A stretch of DNA of 64,000 bases from Torreya grandis (GCA_037957365.1 JARHVA010003168.1:439501-503500); one strand, 5' to 3'; counted from the first letter of the stretch, positions 49,854 through 62,834 are shown. Notes: generated by a model from the letters alone, not told the origin. Numbers and translations are program-made.

Positions 49854-51114
49854 ATGCAAGTTAAGAGAATTATATATAATATAAATACTAAGAAAAGTGA
49901 TAGATTGAGTGGTATAAATATTGATTTGGTTCAAATTCATTTTCTTTTTACTCATGCTTATTTGAAAAATAAAATGGTGAATATTAATAAAATTCTTACT
50001 CCTTATATTGATGATGATAAAGAACATGGTTTGAATGATGAACATGTTTTAAATGATAATGCTTGTGATTCTAGTGCATATAGTTGTGATGATTATATTT
50101 CCAACTTTATTACTTTGAGTAAAAATTAATTATATTTATTTGAATTTTGTTCTTCATTTCCCAAAGAAATAGATGTCATGATTTATGTTGCTATAGATGA
50201 ATAAAATAATATGAATTTATCTAAAGAATCTGTATCTAAATAAGTACATGTTATAAATGAATATTTGGGTGCTTATATTCTACATACTAGAGGTTATCCT
50301 TCCAAATTAGGTAATGAGGATAATGTTCCTATTTATCTTAATTTTATGTCTTTGTCTACTACTTCTACTCAAATTATTATGAATATTCCTTCTTGGATTA
50401 ATGATTGTTTTTTCCTCCTACCTTTTATTGACCTTATATACCTACTCCTCAATATTCATATTTTGGTTGTGGTCTTTCCAAAAAAAATAATGTCTATTCA
50501 TACACATGTATATTATACTTTGGATCCTAAATCTCAAGATGAATTTATTCAATAAAATATTGAAGATATTCAAGTGAAAATTAAAAAACTTTCACAAGGA
50601 TATCAAAGATCAAGTCACAATTAATTATCATGAGATAAGACACAACCCTTTGGCTCATGAGGTCTTTGTATTCCATTTGATTACCATTTTTATTATATCT
50701 AAGTTTGAATTATTTAATGGAAAGGGTGAACCTTCATATCATATCAGAGCTTTTACACTTCATGTTTTGATTATGTATAAAATTATCAATTGTTCACTAA
50801 GTTATTTCCTTGAAGTCTAAATAATTATGCATTAAATTATTTCTATGCATTTCCTTCAGGGTTAATGATAATTATTTGTAAAATAATTTATTATCTCATT
50901 TTCCCATTAACATTATATAAAAGGTCATGTTTTCATATAAAACACAACTTGAACAAGGAAATAATGAGCCTATTACTAAGTATGTTCTAAAATTAAAAAC
51001 TATTCTTAAAACAATGTCCCACCAATTACATGATAGTGAATTAAATTATATTTTATATTAAATTTTGCTTCAACATATTAAATAAATAGTGATGTTTAAC
51101 CATTTATAAATATT
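49854..51114 (+). pseudogene. Gypsy-type gag, plus strand, N-terminal part (split by G1)
   Basis: Frames at 49,854-50,129 and 50,265-50,555, then shorter pieces: NINTKKSDRLSG near the start (compare KTRKSVR in the minus-strand relative at 44.9 kb), an acidic region, FELFNGKGEPSYHIRAFTLHVLIMYKIIN near 50,710-50,790 and EQGNNEPITKYVLKLKTILKTMSHQLHDSELNYIL near 50,950-51,060. These are gag-core landmarks of the Tat-like type. The frame is cut at 51,115 by the LTR of G1 and resumes after 61,758. Confidence 0.7.
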
Positions 51115-52335
51115 TGTAATTAAGAAGTGTTATAATAAATAATACAAACTAATGAGTAAATCATAATGTATAAGATATACCATAATCACATAACTGATTT
51201 GTAAATTACTATTTTTAGAAATATGATAAAAGAGGAAAGTAATAAGAAATGAATAACTTAAATGGAAATTGGGTCTATGAGACTAAATAGCGATAATGTA
51301 ACTGATTGTAATAATGTGAGAGGTTTCTATGCATTAGGAACAAGGTTCTGCGTTATCTTGGAATAAGGCCATGTTATTTAGAATTAAGTGGTTTACATTG
51401 ATGTCTATAGGGCATGGCTTCATCCTTTGGGTTTTTTCCTCCTATGTAATTTTTGAAAGGTACACCTTTGCATGTATTTCATATGAGTATATTTAGATGT
51501 ATTTGCTTTGATGTGGGAGTTGATGTGTGCCTTTTTATTCACTCAAAACCCTAGTTTAATGATAAGAGGGAATAAATATTGTAAAATGGGGAAATAAGAA
51601 AGGAGATGAGGTCATGATAAACCTTAAAAACCCATGTGTTGAGTACTTCCTACATATTGATACTCTAAAAAGGGATCAAAATCCATGTAATTCTCCCATA
51701 CTATGGTGATGTTTGTAAAATATTGGTGAAATGCTATATGCTAGTGTAATTCTAGTGTATTTATGTGCTTGAAAAAATTACTTATGACATTGATATTATA
51801 TTCAGACATACCTTAAGGATCATTTGGATGTGTGGACTCATAATTTGGAAGAATATGTACTTTCCTTTGAATGTGAAAATAGATAATATCTAGTGTTTGC
51901 AACAATGGAAGCCTCCCTCACAAATTGGTATGAAATGTGCTTATATAGTGAATTTTTGGGATTTCATAGAAATGAACTTTGGAAATATGTGGAATACATT
52001 GAGATGAATTTGTCCAATTAGACATTAATTAGTGGGAGGACAAAATTGACAAATTCAGACACCATCAGCCTACAATATTATCATGAAGGAGTGGTTTCAT
52101 GTGAGGAATAAAGAAAACCAAACTTGAAGTATAAATCAATCAAGTAATGAGTGTAGGTTGATTGGAATGAGGAATAAGAATATTTATTATTAGAGATTCC
52201 TTAAGGTAGAGTATCATCCACATAGAATTAGAGGAATAATGGTTTAAAACCATAGAATTGAGCATAGGTTAAGTGTGCATAAGGGGTGGTCACAAGTGCA
52301 TTATTTTAACATTCATTTTAATTTTAGTGTCTACA
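51115..52335 (-). repeat. 3' LTR of G1
   Basis: Shares with 60,521-61,758 blocks such as 'AATAAGAAATGAATAACTTA', 'GGAAGCCTCCCTCACAAAT', 'GGTATGAAATGTGCTTAT', 'AATTAGTGGGAGGACAAA' (with one difference) and 'CATAAGGGGTGGTCA'. Confidence 0.88.
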
Positions 52336-54114
52336 TTCACCCACCATTTATTATTTTAATGCAACAAAGTTAAAATACTAGGGTAAAAGGAAGAGTATTA
52401 TACATGAGTGTACTCGTGAAGAATGGTTTTGAATGCAAATCACATGTTACACTATGCTTCATGAAAAATTTTAATGAAACATGTATAAATTGGTACTTAG
52501 AATAAAAATATAAAATTAAAGATAGAAAAATTATAAATAAAATAATAGGGAAAAATACACTTTTTCATGTATGCAAACCATTGTGTTTTTTGATTAAAAA
52601 TTGGTGACTAGAGAGGGTGGAACCCTTGGAGATTTATTTGTTGAGATACTTGGATTAGACTGTGTATGCCCCAATCATCATTGGTAGGATACTTGTGATT
52701 AAAATATCAATATGTACTTGAATTCATCATTTCACAACTTGAGATGGAAAAGTAACTTGGAATCCTTGAATCCCAATAGATTATTCAGGTGAAAAACTAG
52801 TGTAAAATCTAAATCAACTACTGTATATATAATAAGATTCATTCTGATGCAAAAATAGTGAAATACCTAGTATAAAAACATGTGAAATACAATATGAATT
52901 GAGTCTGATGTATACAACATAGAGAATGCCATGAATTGCCATTTTTTCTATAGAAACTAGGGAAAATTTAAGCAAGAAAGTGATCATGTGCCACACACAT
53001 GCCCAAAATATGAATTTGAGTATATTGATGCTAGAAACTGAGTAATATCAACTAAATCTCTGAGTAAAAACCTGTGAAGAAACTTGGAGTACATATTGTG
53101 TATGATACCCCCAATCTAAGAAAAATCTATAATAATCTTGTGTATAAATCTAAAATTATCTTTGGGTAACTACTAAAAACCATTATGTAAATTGATTATG
53201 ATTCTAAAAATTATGGAAAATATTATTTCTAATTTATGGGATGAAAGTGCACTATTTTTGACAATCCTAGATTGCACCATTGTCCATAGGTGAGATATTG
53301 TTTGAATATACTTTCTAGGTAAAATTGAGTGCATTATGATCAATTGAGTAAATACTGCTATATTTTATTTGTGTAATATATTTTTCCAACTTAGTCTATA
53401 AGATAATCCATTGTGTATGCCCCATAATTTGAGGTGAGTTGTGAAGCCTATGAAATAACTTATCTTAGAAGAAAAAATTATGCAAATGATGTTATATAAA
53501 TATTTAAATCTAAATTAATAATGATAACATTAGAGATTATGACATCATATTGATAATCTAATAAATATAGTAATGTATGATACCATGCATACATAGTGTC
53601 ATGTGTATATACATGATAGTAATTAGTCACACAATAAATAATGATCATATATTGAATAATAAAAAATTATGTAGAACTACTTTGGGAAGATGTATAATAT
53701 TCATAATGTCATCAAAATATTGAGTAAAACATAACACACAAGAGTCAAGGCCATGCCACACACATAAGGAGTACATATAAGAATACACATAACACACATG
53801 AATTTCAAGGAGACACATACAAGGGACATATTAAAATGTCATTCACATTCATAAAAACAAACAATAAGCCTTAGAGCCATAATCAAAGACATGTTTAAAT
53901 GTATACAATCCATAGAAATCAAATACACACAAATCATGAAGTGAAGAAGAAAACATGATAAACTTGCATGAAAAAGTGAACATAATATTTAAAAGTAATT
54001 TATAACATCATATATGCAAAAAATTATGAGTTTTCAGTGATATAGTAATGTTAAAGTAAGTGAGAAAATAACACAAAATTCACACTATATTATATTGTAG
54101 TGGGAACAAGAGGG
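52336..54114 (-). other. Non-coding 3' region of G1
   Basis: AT-rich, stops in all frames. It has the same character as the 3' region of G2, without a convincing base-level alignment. No pol motif seen. Confidence 0.5.
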
Positions 54115-54992
54115 ATAGTCATGTGATAAAACCTGTGTAAAATATGATCCCATTTAACTTGTTATGATAAAAAAATTGTAGGAGGTATGTGATTATTTTG
54201 AATATGATAAATTAGATCCCATGATCATTGAGATAAGTTTGCTCAAATGGGACAAGAGTGCAATATGTGAATGTATGGAGAATTATCTCTTTGTTTGTGT
54301 AAAATTTTTGGGCTTGAGACAATATCATCACCTTTAACTACATCTAAAAGTGATAACCTATATGTTTTGTAATGAACTAAAGTAAACTTGTGAAACATAT
54401 TTGATATAAAAATTAATATAGAGAAGTGATCCATAAACTAAAGCATAAATCAACCGGTGTAAACAAACTACACATATCATACATAGGTCCTGGGTTTTAT
54501 ATTTTTTGAAATATTCTATTTTTTTAATTTTTTTTGTGTGTGTGTATACATACATAAATACATAAATATATATACACAAAAAAAATTTAAAAAATAGAAT
54601 ATTTCAAAAAATATAAAACCCAGGACTTATGCATGATATGTGTAGTTTGTTTACACTAGTTGATTTATGCTTTAGTTTATGGAGAACTTATCTATATTAA
54701 GTTTTATATCAAATATGTTTCACAAGTGTACTTGAGTTAATTACAAAACATATAGGTTATCACTTTTAGATGTAGTTAAAGGCGATGATATTGTTTCAGG
54801 CCCACAAATTTTACACAAACAAAGACATAATTATCCATACAGTCACATATTGAACTCTTATCCCATTTGAGCAAACTTATCTCAATGATCATGGGCTCTA
54901 ATTTATCATATTAAAAATAATCACATGCCTCCTACAATTTTTTTATCATAACAAGTTAAATGGGAGCATATTTTACATAGGTTTTATCACAT

Positions 54993-54998
<6 letters not shown>
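54115..54998. repeat. 884-bp near-perfect inverted repeat (long hairpin)
   Basis: The sequence from ATAGTCATGTGATAAAACC (54,115) to about 54,540 reappears as its reverse complement from about 54,574 to 54,998. The arms are ~425-430 bp with few mismatches (over 90% identity by eye). They are separated by only ~30 bases, which are themselves partly palindromic (TGTGTATA...TATACACA). Both ends are flanked by TA. Transcription through it would give one long, almost fully paired RNA hairpin. It could be a foldback/MITE-type element or a local inverted duplication. Confidence 0.93.

Positions 54999-55044
<46 letters not shown>
54996..55044. repeat. (TA)n microsatellite
   Basis: 49 uninterrupted bases of alternating T and A at the right edge of the hairpin. 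Confidence 0.95.
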
Positions 55045-55048
<4 letters not shown>

Positions 55049-55459
55049 AAGAACATACTAACAAATGAATCCTACAAGAGCCTCACAATCAATAGGTCAT
55101 GTATTTAATTTAAGAAGGATGACCTCTTGTGAATGAAAATTATTATGCCACTATGAAATATATGATCTCAACTCAGAATTTGAAAACTGATTTGGATCTA
55201 TAACATAATTACCACTGTTATGATGATAATCTATAGTATATTGTGTATATTGTTTAGTATTATGAACTTTAGGACTCTTCAGAACCCATCATGTATCATA
55301 ATAATTTTGTGTTGGTGTTTATTTAAAAATTATATTAATGTCATAATACTAATCTAGGACATGCTAGAGTAGAAAGTGGCCCTCTAGAATTTGTGACAAA
55401 TCACTGATTAAGTGGATTTTCAAGGATAGGTCTTCTTATAAAGTTGATCTCTTTCTTTT

Positions 55460-55657
55460 AAAATCATTGAGTAGGTTGAACCTTTTTTAGGTTGCTTAAC
55501 TAATGTCTATTGTGTAGGAACAATAAAATTTGGTTCCATGGGATATTCATATGGAATACCATGAACTATGATAACCTCATTATAAAAAATGTATTTAAAA
55601 CATTTTTATATTATAGATAACACTGCACAAAGTTTCTAAATCTAAAGACATCTTAAT
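55460..55657 (-). pseudogene. G1 protease, distal part after the nested insertion
   Basis: The minus strand reads KCFKYIFYNEVIIVHGIPYEYPMEPNFIVPTQ, like the segment after the PWIH block in gypsy proteases (KxKFxxxxxVxxIHG). It resumes where the upstream protease stops at 58,363, across the LTR element. Confidence 0.6.
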
Positions 55658-55662
55658 AATAA
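55658..55662. repeat. Target site duplication AATAA, left
   Basis: Matches 58,363-58,367. The region is AT-rich, so chance is not negligible, but placement makes both LTRs exactly 329 bp. Confidence 0.65.
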
Positions 55663-55991
55663 TAGAACTAGTTCAGATCTGAGTAAATTAAAAGAGATAA
55701 ATATAGAGAATAATATTTCTTCACACTATTTAATTTCTAATATATTAAACTCATATGGGACGTTATCGAGTTATATAGGTAAACTATTTCCTATAATTGA
55801 GGGGATCATATCTCCATCAATATTTCACCCAAATATCTCCTCAAACTTACATGTGTAATATTTTTATAACATATAACAATATATAATTGACTACTTAAAT
55901 AATATATTCTAATAAATAACTCAACAATATTTTATTTACCTCACAATAAATATTCAATGTAAAAGCTAATGTAATAAACTAATTCATAACA
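55663..55991 (-). repeat. 3' LTR of the non-autonomous element
   Basis: 329 bp; see the parent element. Confidence 0.88.
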
Positions 55992-56003
55992 TTCCCTCCC
56001 TTA
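55992..56003 (-). other. Polypurine tract of the non-autonomous element
   Basis: The minus strand reads TAAGGGAGGGAA, directly followed by the LTR start TGTTATG. Confidence 0.85.
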
Positions 56004-58016
56004 GTTTTTACATGATGCAAAACCATTCACACTCTCACCTGTAGTATGTTCACCCATGTGGCATGCCCTATTTGGCTCATGATATTGATACAAAAAAAGA
56101 CTCATTCCTTGCATGGTTTTAATTAGGTTTACCATAAACCTTGACATGAACAAGAACTCATTAAATGCCCACCTTCGATGGTTTTATGGATCTACCACAA
56201 ACCTTTTCAAGATCCATGAGTTGACTTATATTGATATTTTTTATCCTTTCATTATGTTTTACATTAGGGAATTATGTTTGGAATTGATCACTAATTACAT
56301 TACTTGAATAGGAATGCACTTCTATTCTTATTTGCAAACATATAGTGGAAATTAAAACACACACCACACTACATATGTCACCAAATCTTCTAGGCCCCAT
56401 CATTGGTAACTAATGAGAGGATCTAAAATATTCAGCCTTCATTTCCTCTATCCTCTAATAAATGAAGCTACTTATTTAGCACATATTTATGGAACTCAAA
56501 TGCATGAATTTCTCGATGAGAAATACCCCCACAATTCGGATGTCATGTACAAGCAAAAATGCATTCTTTAAAAACATTTTTTTAATTTTTCAACAATTTA
56601 ACTTTTAATATTGACATACATTAGACTAATAACTATTGACATGAACCAAAAGACTCAACTATACAATATGAATTTTGATAAAATGACTTAACTTGGACAT
56701 TTTAGAATTTTTTGATATAAATGACATTTTAATAACGACTTAATAAAAAGACTTTGACAAATAACATAACAAAAATTACACTATATAGTTTTTGATAACT
56801 AGATTAATAACTATATTTAAAATAAAAATTTGACCAAAACTAAATAAATTAAAACCTAAGATATGACACAACTTAACTTCATAAAGAATAATGACTTGAC
56901 TATAATATAAACAAAACTTTAACATTGACAAACATGAATAATTTTTTTTTATATTCTATTGACATGACTCAATGTTAACTGATATTGACTAACCTTATAC
57001 TATTGAATGCATAGTTGTATACAAACTATTGGATGGTTTAGATCACCTCCCATATAGGTGTTGAGGAGTGGTGAAGTGGATGAGCCTGAGATCTTATTGC
57101 ATGGTAGATCAAGAGTGGCGAACAAAGATGTAGAAATTTGATGGAACACATGGATGAGTGGGATTGGTTTTCATAACTTGATGACATTACTACATGCATG
57201 ATCTGTAGTAGGTAGAAAATCCATGGTAATATAAATTCACTTGAAACTACAAATTGGTACAAGTCTTTCAACTAGATGCTAAGGAACTTAGGTTGATCAT
57301 GGATTTTATCATACTATGTATACATAAAGTTTGGAAAACATGCAAAGAATAAATATATTCCTTGATGGTAGAACATACAACTAGGATGAAGTAAATATAC
57401 CTTTGATTGTACAATGAGAGGGTGCATGCTTTGAAAAAACTAGGTGTTGCTAATTTTTACAGAGTTGGAAAATATTATCAACTTAAATAGCAAAATTAGA
57501 ATATCGAAGACCACATTATTAATTTATTATCACTTGTAATGAAAATGATGGATTGATAGATGACTGTTCACAAATCAATAGCTGGTATAAAATTGTAGAA
57601 CACAAAAGGGGTCACAGAACTGTATGTATCTAGGTAGAGAATGCAACAAACTCAACATGGAGAATAATGGTGATAACTACATGGGAATGGATGTACGGCA
57701 AGGAGAAAAATATGTAAATTCTTAGAATAATTTTATCCAAAAATAGATTCGATGGTTCATAGAACACTTACATGAAATAGCATTAAGTAATTAAAAGTTG
57801 GGCATTGAGTTGAGCTGAAGATGAACAAATGGCGATCTACCAATGAAGCAATTCAATAAAAAAATGCTTAGATATAGCTACAAGAATGTATTTTTTGTAT
57901 CAAATAAGTCACAAATAAGTGAATGTTGACATATAATCTATCATTCTTCCTTTAAAAATATTGATGGACGTTAGAAATGATAGAAATTCACATGGTCAAG
58001 ACTCGCATTGTCACAT
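56004..58016 (-). other. Non-coding interior of the non-autonomous element
   Basis: About 2 kb with no gag or pol similarity. Frames of 64 aa (56,113-56,307, plus) and 77 aa (57,038-57,271, minus) have no recognisable family. Confidence 0.65.
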
Positions 58017-58028
58017 GCTCTGATACTA
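58017..58028 (-). other. Primer binding site, tRNA-iMet type
   Basis: The minus strand reads TAGTATCAGAGC (11 of 12 to the iMet site), five bases from the LTR end. Confidence 0.88.
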
Positions 58029-58033
58029 GATAA

Positions 58034-58362
58034 TAGAACTAGTTCAGATCTAAGTAAATTAAAAGAGCCAAACATAGAGAATAATATTTCTTCACACTAT
58101 ATAATTTTTGATATACTAAACTCATATGGGACATTAAAAATTCTTATAATAAAATTATTTATTATAATTGGAGAGATCATATCTCCACCAATATCTGACC
58201 TTAATATCTCCTCAAACTTATATGTGTAATATTGTTATAACATATAACAATATAAAACTGACTACCTAAATAATATATTCTAATAACTAACTCAATAATA
58301 TTATATTTACCTCATAATAAATATCCAATTCAAAAGATAATGTAATAAACTAATTCCTAACA
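58034..58362 (-). repeat. 5' LTR of the non-autonomous element
   Basis: 329 bp; partner of 55,663-55,991. Confidence 0.88.
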
Positions 58363-58720
58363 AATAACATATAAAAGATTCCTGAACTAGGTACTACTAT
58401 AAAGTTGGTGGCCACATGTGTTGGACCAACCTATAATGATAATGTGATATCACCAATAAAACTTTGAACATGTTCATTGAGCCATTTAATTACTATTTTT
58501 TTAGAAATTATATTCTTATTTGTGTATCCAAAATGTGAAAAAAGATTTATAGTGCACATATTCACACTTGAACCATAATAAACTATAACCTATATGTATA
58601 GGTTGATGATCAACATAAGATTGAATGAACAAAGAGTGAAAATAAAAATCATAATCTACTATATCATGTTATACAAATGTAATAAGTGGTATATATGATG
58701 CTAAAACATAGTGTGTACCA
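58363..58720 (-). pseudogene. G1 protease, proximal part
   Basis: The minus strand matches the G2 protease in order across several frames: an FFxxxGYxNxxIxxK-like stretch, a VGPTHVATNF-like stretch and a final SGIFYML just before the insertion at 58,362 (compare KGVFDMLLG in G2). Frameshifts and stops are many. Confidence 0.6.
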
Positions 58721-58899
58721 ATACTTCCATTAAAAGGATGTTGTGCTTTTTTTGAGGATAATAAGAAGTTGGTAGAGGATGTGCATTATATGTGTAGTGC
58801 ACTTTTGATTTTTCTTATATTTTTTAACCCATTTACTTAGAGAAAGGATCAATGAATATATTAATTATCGTACTCTCACTTGGTTGTAGCTTTTTACTT

Positions 58900-60240
58900 T
58901 TGATATATGTACCACATAAATGATTTTATCATATATCAAATCTTGTATATTATGTATCAAACTGATGCATCTATTGGTAGTATGTCATGGTGATTTATTA
59001 AAATCACATAAATCATGTTGATAAAATCCTTTTGGAAGAGGTTTACTTAAATCAACCTATTTAATTAGAGGTAATGATATGAAGTGTCATTTTAATAACT
59101 TTTGTAACACCTTATATGATTTAAGGGAAAGTTGGTCAACTTTATCCCTGGAGGAATGGACAACACAATACACTGAGTAGGTTTTGAAACTACATTCAAT
59201 ATGGTATTTGGATCACTCTTATTTTCATTTGGATTTACCTTGTATAGTGGCTTACTCAGATTATTTGTATTATAACTAAAAATTGGGCTAGTCATGTATT
59301 TTAGCTTATTCATTGCTAACAACTTAATCTCTCTTTCCTTAACTATGTGACATAAATCATTAGATGATATAAAATTATTAAACATACTAGATTTTTTGTA
59401 GAGGTGGAATGTTACTCTTTTTAAATATGTCTCATAATTCCTTATCTTCCATAATATTCATCATCTTAGATATCATGGTATTATACCATAATACATAATC
59501 TATAATAAGATCATTATATTATTGTTTGAGCTTATAAATATGAGCATATGAAATATTATCACTTATATTAATGGAAAAATGTGTAAGGAACAAATCTACA
59601 AAATGATTGAATGCATGAATTGACTGATAATGTAAAAAAAAACCATATTAGAGAATACTATTTTAAATTTTTGGGAAACAAATTGGTTAACAACCTATCA
59701 TTGGTGCATATTACAAGAATCCTACATGAAAGGATCTCAAATGTTGCTTGAGGTCACCTTTTCCATCATAAAATTTAATCTTAGGTGATACAAAACTAGG
59801 TGGTAAAGGATAGGCTAAAATATGATGAGCTAATGGAGTATGCAGTAAATTCTATGAGTCAAGTGTTTGATTAGGTTTCAAAGAACCTTGTTCCAAATTT
59901 AACACCTTAGTCTGTAGAGCTCCAAAATTTTGCATAAGGGATTTTACATTAGTAATATAATTTGTGTTAAAAAAAGACAATGTAAAAATGGGACAATTAA
60001 GGATTAGCATAGTGATCTTATGAAAACCTTGGATTATTCCCATAGTAGATGTTGATATACAAGTTATAATTAGTGATGTAGAGAAAGAAACCATAGTAGT
60101 GTAAGTATCAAAGTATTTTCCTTCACATGATTTATTTATTTTACCTCTAATATTTTTTAAAAATACATCTTGCATATCTATATTTTTTAAAAGATACAAT
60201 GTAAAGTTTATTTTGTTAGTACCAATGTATTAACTGATTT
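58900..60240 (-). pseudogene. Gypsy-type gag (G1), stops and frameshifts
   Basis: N-terminal part 59,852-60,199. The core reads FNHFVDLFLTHFSINISDNISYAHIYKLKQ and YNDLIIDYVLWYNTMISKMMNIMEDKEL(stop)DIFKKSNIPPLQK (59,390-59,620), which aligns directly with G2 (FLSHFYINITEKVSYAQIYQNQ...YEYVLRYKRIFAKMTNPMADKELQDIFKKK). A 97-aa stretch 59,092-59,385 (FNNFISSNDLCHIVKEREIKLLAMNKLKY) matches G2 FKYFDDLCHIIHDYEMKLISLNKLKH. The knuckle block CDFNKSP(stop)HTTNRCISLIHNIQDLIYDKI lies near 58,910-59,005. Confidence 0.8.
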
Positions 60241-60520
60241 TGCCACTTTGATGTTATGAACTTAAATATGAGAATTCTCAACTTGAGTACCACTTAATAT
60301 ATCACTACTTCAAGAGAGGTAGAAACAAATTTATTAGATTGCATAAAATGTGAAATAGGAACTTGAAAGATTGTTGTTAGTAAAGAATTTACTAAATCTA
60401 AAAACCCTAATACATCAATTAGAAATAATAAAAAGTAGGAAATTAAAATCAACAATATGAATGGTTAGGGTTTTGAAATATTAAAAAATAAATGGGATCA
60501 CCATTATGTTTATCAAAATT

Positions 60521-61758
60521 TGTGATTAATAAGTGTTAATATAATTAACAAAAACTATCGAGTAAATCAAAATGCATAAGATATACAATAATCACACATA
60601 ATTGATTTGCAACTTAATATTTTAGAAATATGCTAAAAGAGTAAATTAATAAGAAATGAATAACTTAGATTGAACTCAGATCTATGGGACTACAATAGTG
60701 ACTTTGAAATTGACTGTAAGGTTGTGAGAGTTCATTTTAAATTATGAACATGGCTCCATGTTATCTTAAGACAAGGTCATGCCATTTGGACTTGATCGAT
60801 TTGTGTTGACCTTTATAGGGTGTGGATTCATATTTTAGGGTTTTTTCCCTCTGTGTGAATTTTGATAGATGTTCCTTCACCTATAATTCTTGTGTATATA
60901 TGTAGATGCCTTCATTTCACTAAGGGAGATGTTATGTGCCTTATTTTTCACTCAAAACCCTAGCTTAATGAAAAGAGGGAACACATACTGCAAATAGGGG
61001 ATAATAAGAAAGGGTATGGGGTTATGCTTGAATTCAACACCCCATGAATTTAACATGACCTTTATACTAATACTTTGAATAAAGATCATACTCCATGTAT
61101 TTCTCCCATGATATAGTGGTGTGTGTAAAATACTGGTGAAATACTATATGTTGGTGCAATGTTGGTGTGATTATGTGCTTGAACAAATGAATTATGACCT
61201 TATTTTTGTATTTAGACATAGCTCAAGGATTCTTGGGTTGTGTGGAATTATAATCGATAAGAATAGGTACTTTCCTCTGAATGTGTAGTTAGATAATATT
61301 TGATGTTTTCAAGAATGGAAGCCTCCCTCACAAATGGGTATGAAATGTGCTTATTTAGTGTAAATTTGTGGATTTCCTTGAAATTTAAACTTGAGAAACA
61401 TGTGGAATGACCTAATGATATGAATTTAATTTTGGTAAATTAGTCATTAATTGGTGGGAGGACAAACCTAATGTATTAAGACACAAACAACCTGCAAGAT
61501 TATCCTAAAAGAGCAATTTTATCTAAGTAATAGAGATAACTAAACACGAGGTATGAATCACTAAAGTAATGAGTCTAGGATGATTGGAATTATGAATAGG
61601 AACATCCAGTATCAGAGTTGCCTTAAAATAGAGGGTATTTCATATAGAAGTAAAGGAATAATGGTTTAAACCCATTGAATTGAGAATAGGTTAAGCATGC
61701 ATAAGGGGTGGTCAAAAGTGCATTGCTTTAGCATAAAGTGTTAAATTTAGTGTATAAA
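60521..61758 (-). repeat. 5' LTR of G1
   Basis: About 1.24 kb partner of 51,115-52,335. Confidence 0.88.
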
Positions 61759-62834
61759 TTAACACATACCAATATTTCATTGAGATTTATTATATGGTTT
61801 GAAACTATGAGATTAATGTTTTAGAGGCCAACATGTTCAATGAGGGTCTATTTCCCCTATCTCTAGTGGAGCTAAATCAACATTCAAAGTTAAATTTAAT
61901 GATACTAATACTAATTAAGCTAATAATGAGACTAGTAATGTATTAAACATATTATCTCAACCACCTAGTAGACATATTCTTCCTTTTCAAGAGCATACAA
62001 AATTTACATGGTTATGTATGAGTCCTTGCTAAGCGCTTAAAGGATTGATTGAATGAAATATGACATCTTTACCTATACAACATGAATTTGGCTCATCTTG
62101 GCCTTTATCTAAGAAATATTATGTGACTACTTATTATGATTATCATAGAGCTTCGGGTTGTACTACCAGTAGATGTTTTTCATTGAAACATAAGATTTAA
62201 AATTTTATTGATATCAATCTTATTCAAGTGGAAGGTCAACATAATACATTGAATTAATCACCTACTCCACTTAATCAACACTTAAATGTTTTTACTATTT
62301 CACTTTAGAATAATGGTATTAAAAATAATGATAATGTTCACATAGTAGCACCTAAAAACTACCTATAGTTTCAAATGTTTATATATTATATGGTTTCATA
62401 CATGTGGTCAAAAATTCATGTAAAGATATTCCTTTTATTACTTTATATGAACAAGGTATTCCAACAAATTATTTTAACAATGGGCCATTATTCATACAAG
62501 ATTTCATTGATTCACATTCAAAGTTAAATAAGCACATTATGATTCACAATTATTCATGTATAAACTTATGGAAATTTCAATTTGTTATCAGTAATGGATA
62601 AACTCAAATATACTTACTTGGTACAAATATTTCCCTTAAATTAAGGTTATACATGAATAAATCTTAGGGGTATCACATTACATGTTAATGCAGGTCCTAA
62701 AACTTTCTAGTGTGGTTTCATGAATTGTTAGATAATGAGACATGTGACTTATTACTTAGACACCCTTGGATTAATAAAATGAGAGTGATCCCAACAAATT
62801 TATATAAATTTCAAAAGTTTGATCATAATAATAG
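61759..62834 (+). pseudogene. Plus-strand gypsy gag C-terminus and protease, after G1
   Basis: Resumes the gag of 49,854-51,114. A block at 61,990-62,200 leads to YYDYHRASGCTTSRCFSLKHKI(stop)NFID, the knuckle-like motif with one His now Cys. The stretch 62,404-62,601 reads VKNSCKDIPFITLYEQGIPTNYFNNGPLFIQDF. Near 62,747-62,830 the protease ending CDLLLRHPWINKMRVIPTNLYKFQKFDHNNS is clear (compare LLLGRPWIHKMGAIPSTL). The frame then runs straight into an LTR-like start at 62,835. Confidence 0.75.

Larger units (their letters stand above)
55663..58362 (-). mobile_element. Non-autonomous LTR retrotransposon, 2.7 kb, non-coding
   Basis: Two 329-bp LTRs (55,663-55,991 and 58,034-58,362, roughly 88% identical by eye). 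On the minus strand the LTR starts TGTTAGGAATTAG (5') or TGTTATGAATTAG (3') and ends GTTCTA. A primer site TAGTATCAGAGC at 58,017-58,028 is one change from the iMet site, and a polypurine tract AAGGGAGGGAA directly precedes the 3' LTR. The ~2.04-kb interior has no gag or pol. It therefore has every cis signal needed for copying but no proteins, and would have relied on a helper element. It splits the G1 protease. Confidence 0.85.
51115..61758 (-). mobile_element. Gypsy-type element G1 with gag and protease only, carrying nested insertions
   Basis: Direct repeats 51,115-52,335 and 60,521-61,758 (about 1.22 kb each, roughly 80% identical by eye) bound a minus-strand interior. Gag (58.9-60.2 kb), protease (58.36-58.72 and 55.46-55.66 kb) and a non-coding remainder were found; no RT, RNase H or integrase motif was seen. 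The left LTR begins TGTAGACA on the minus strand after AAATGGTGGGTGAA. Gag and knuckle align with G2. It split a plus-strand gag. A 2.7-kb LTR element sits in its protease, and a long hairpin in its 3' region. Confidence 0.8.
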
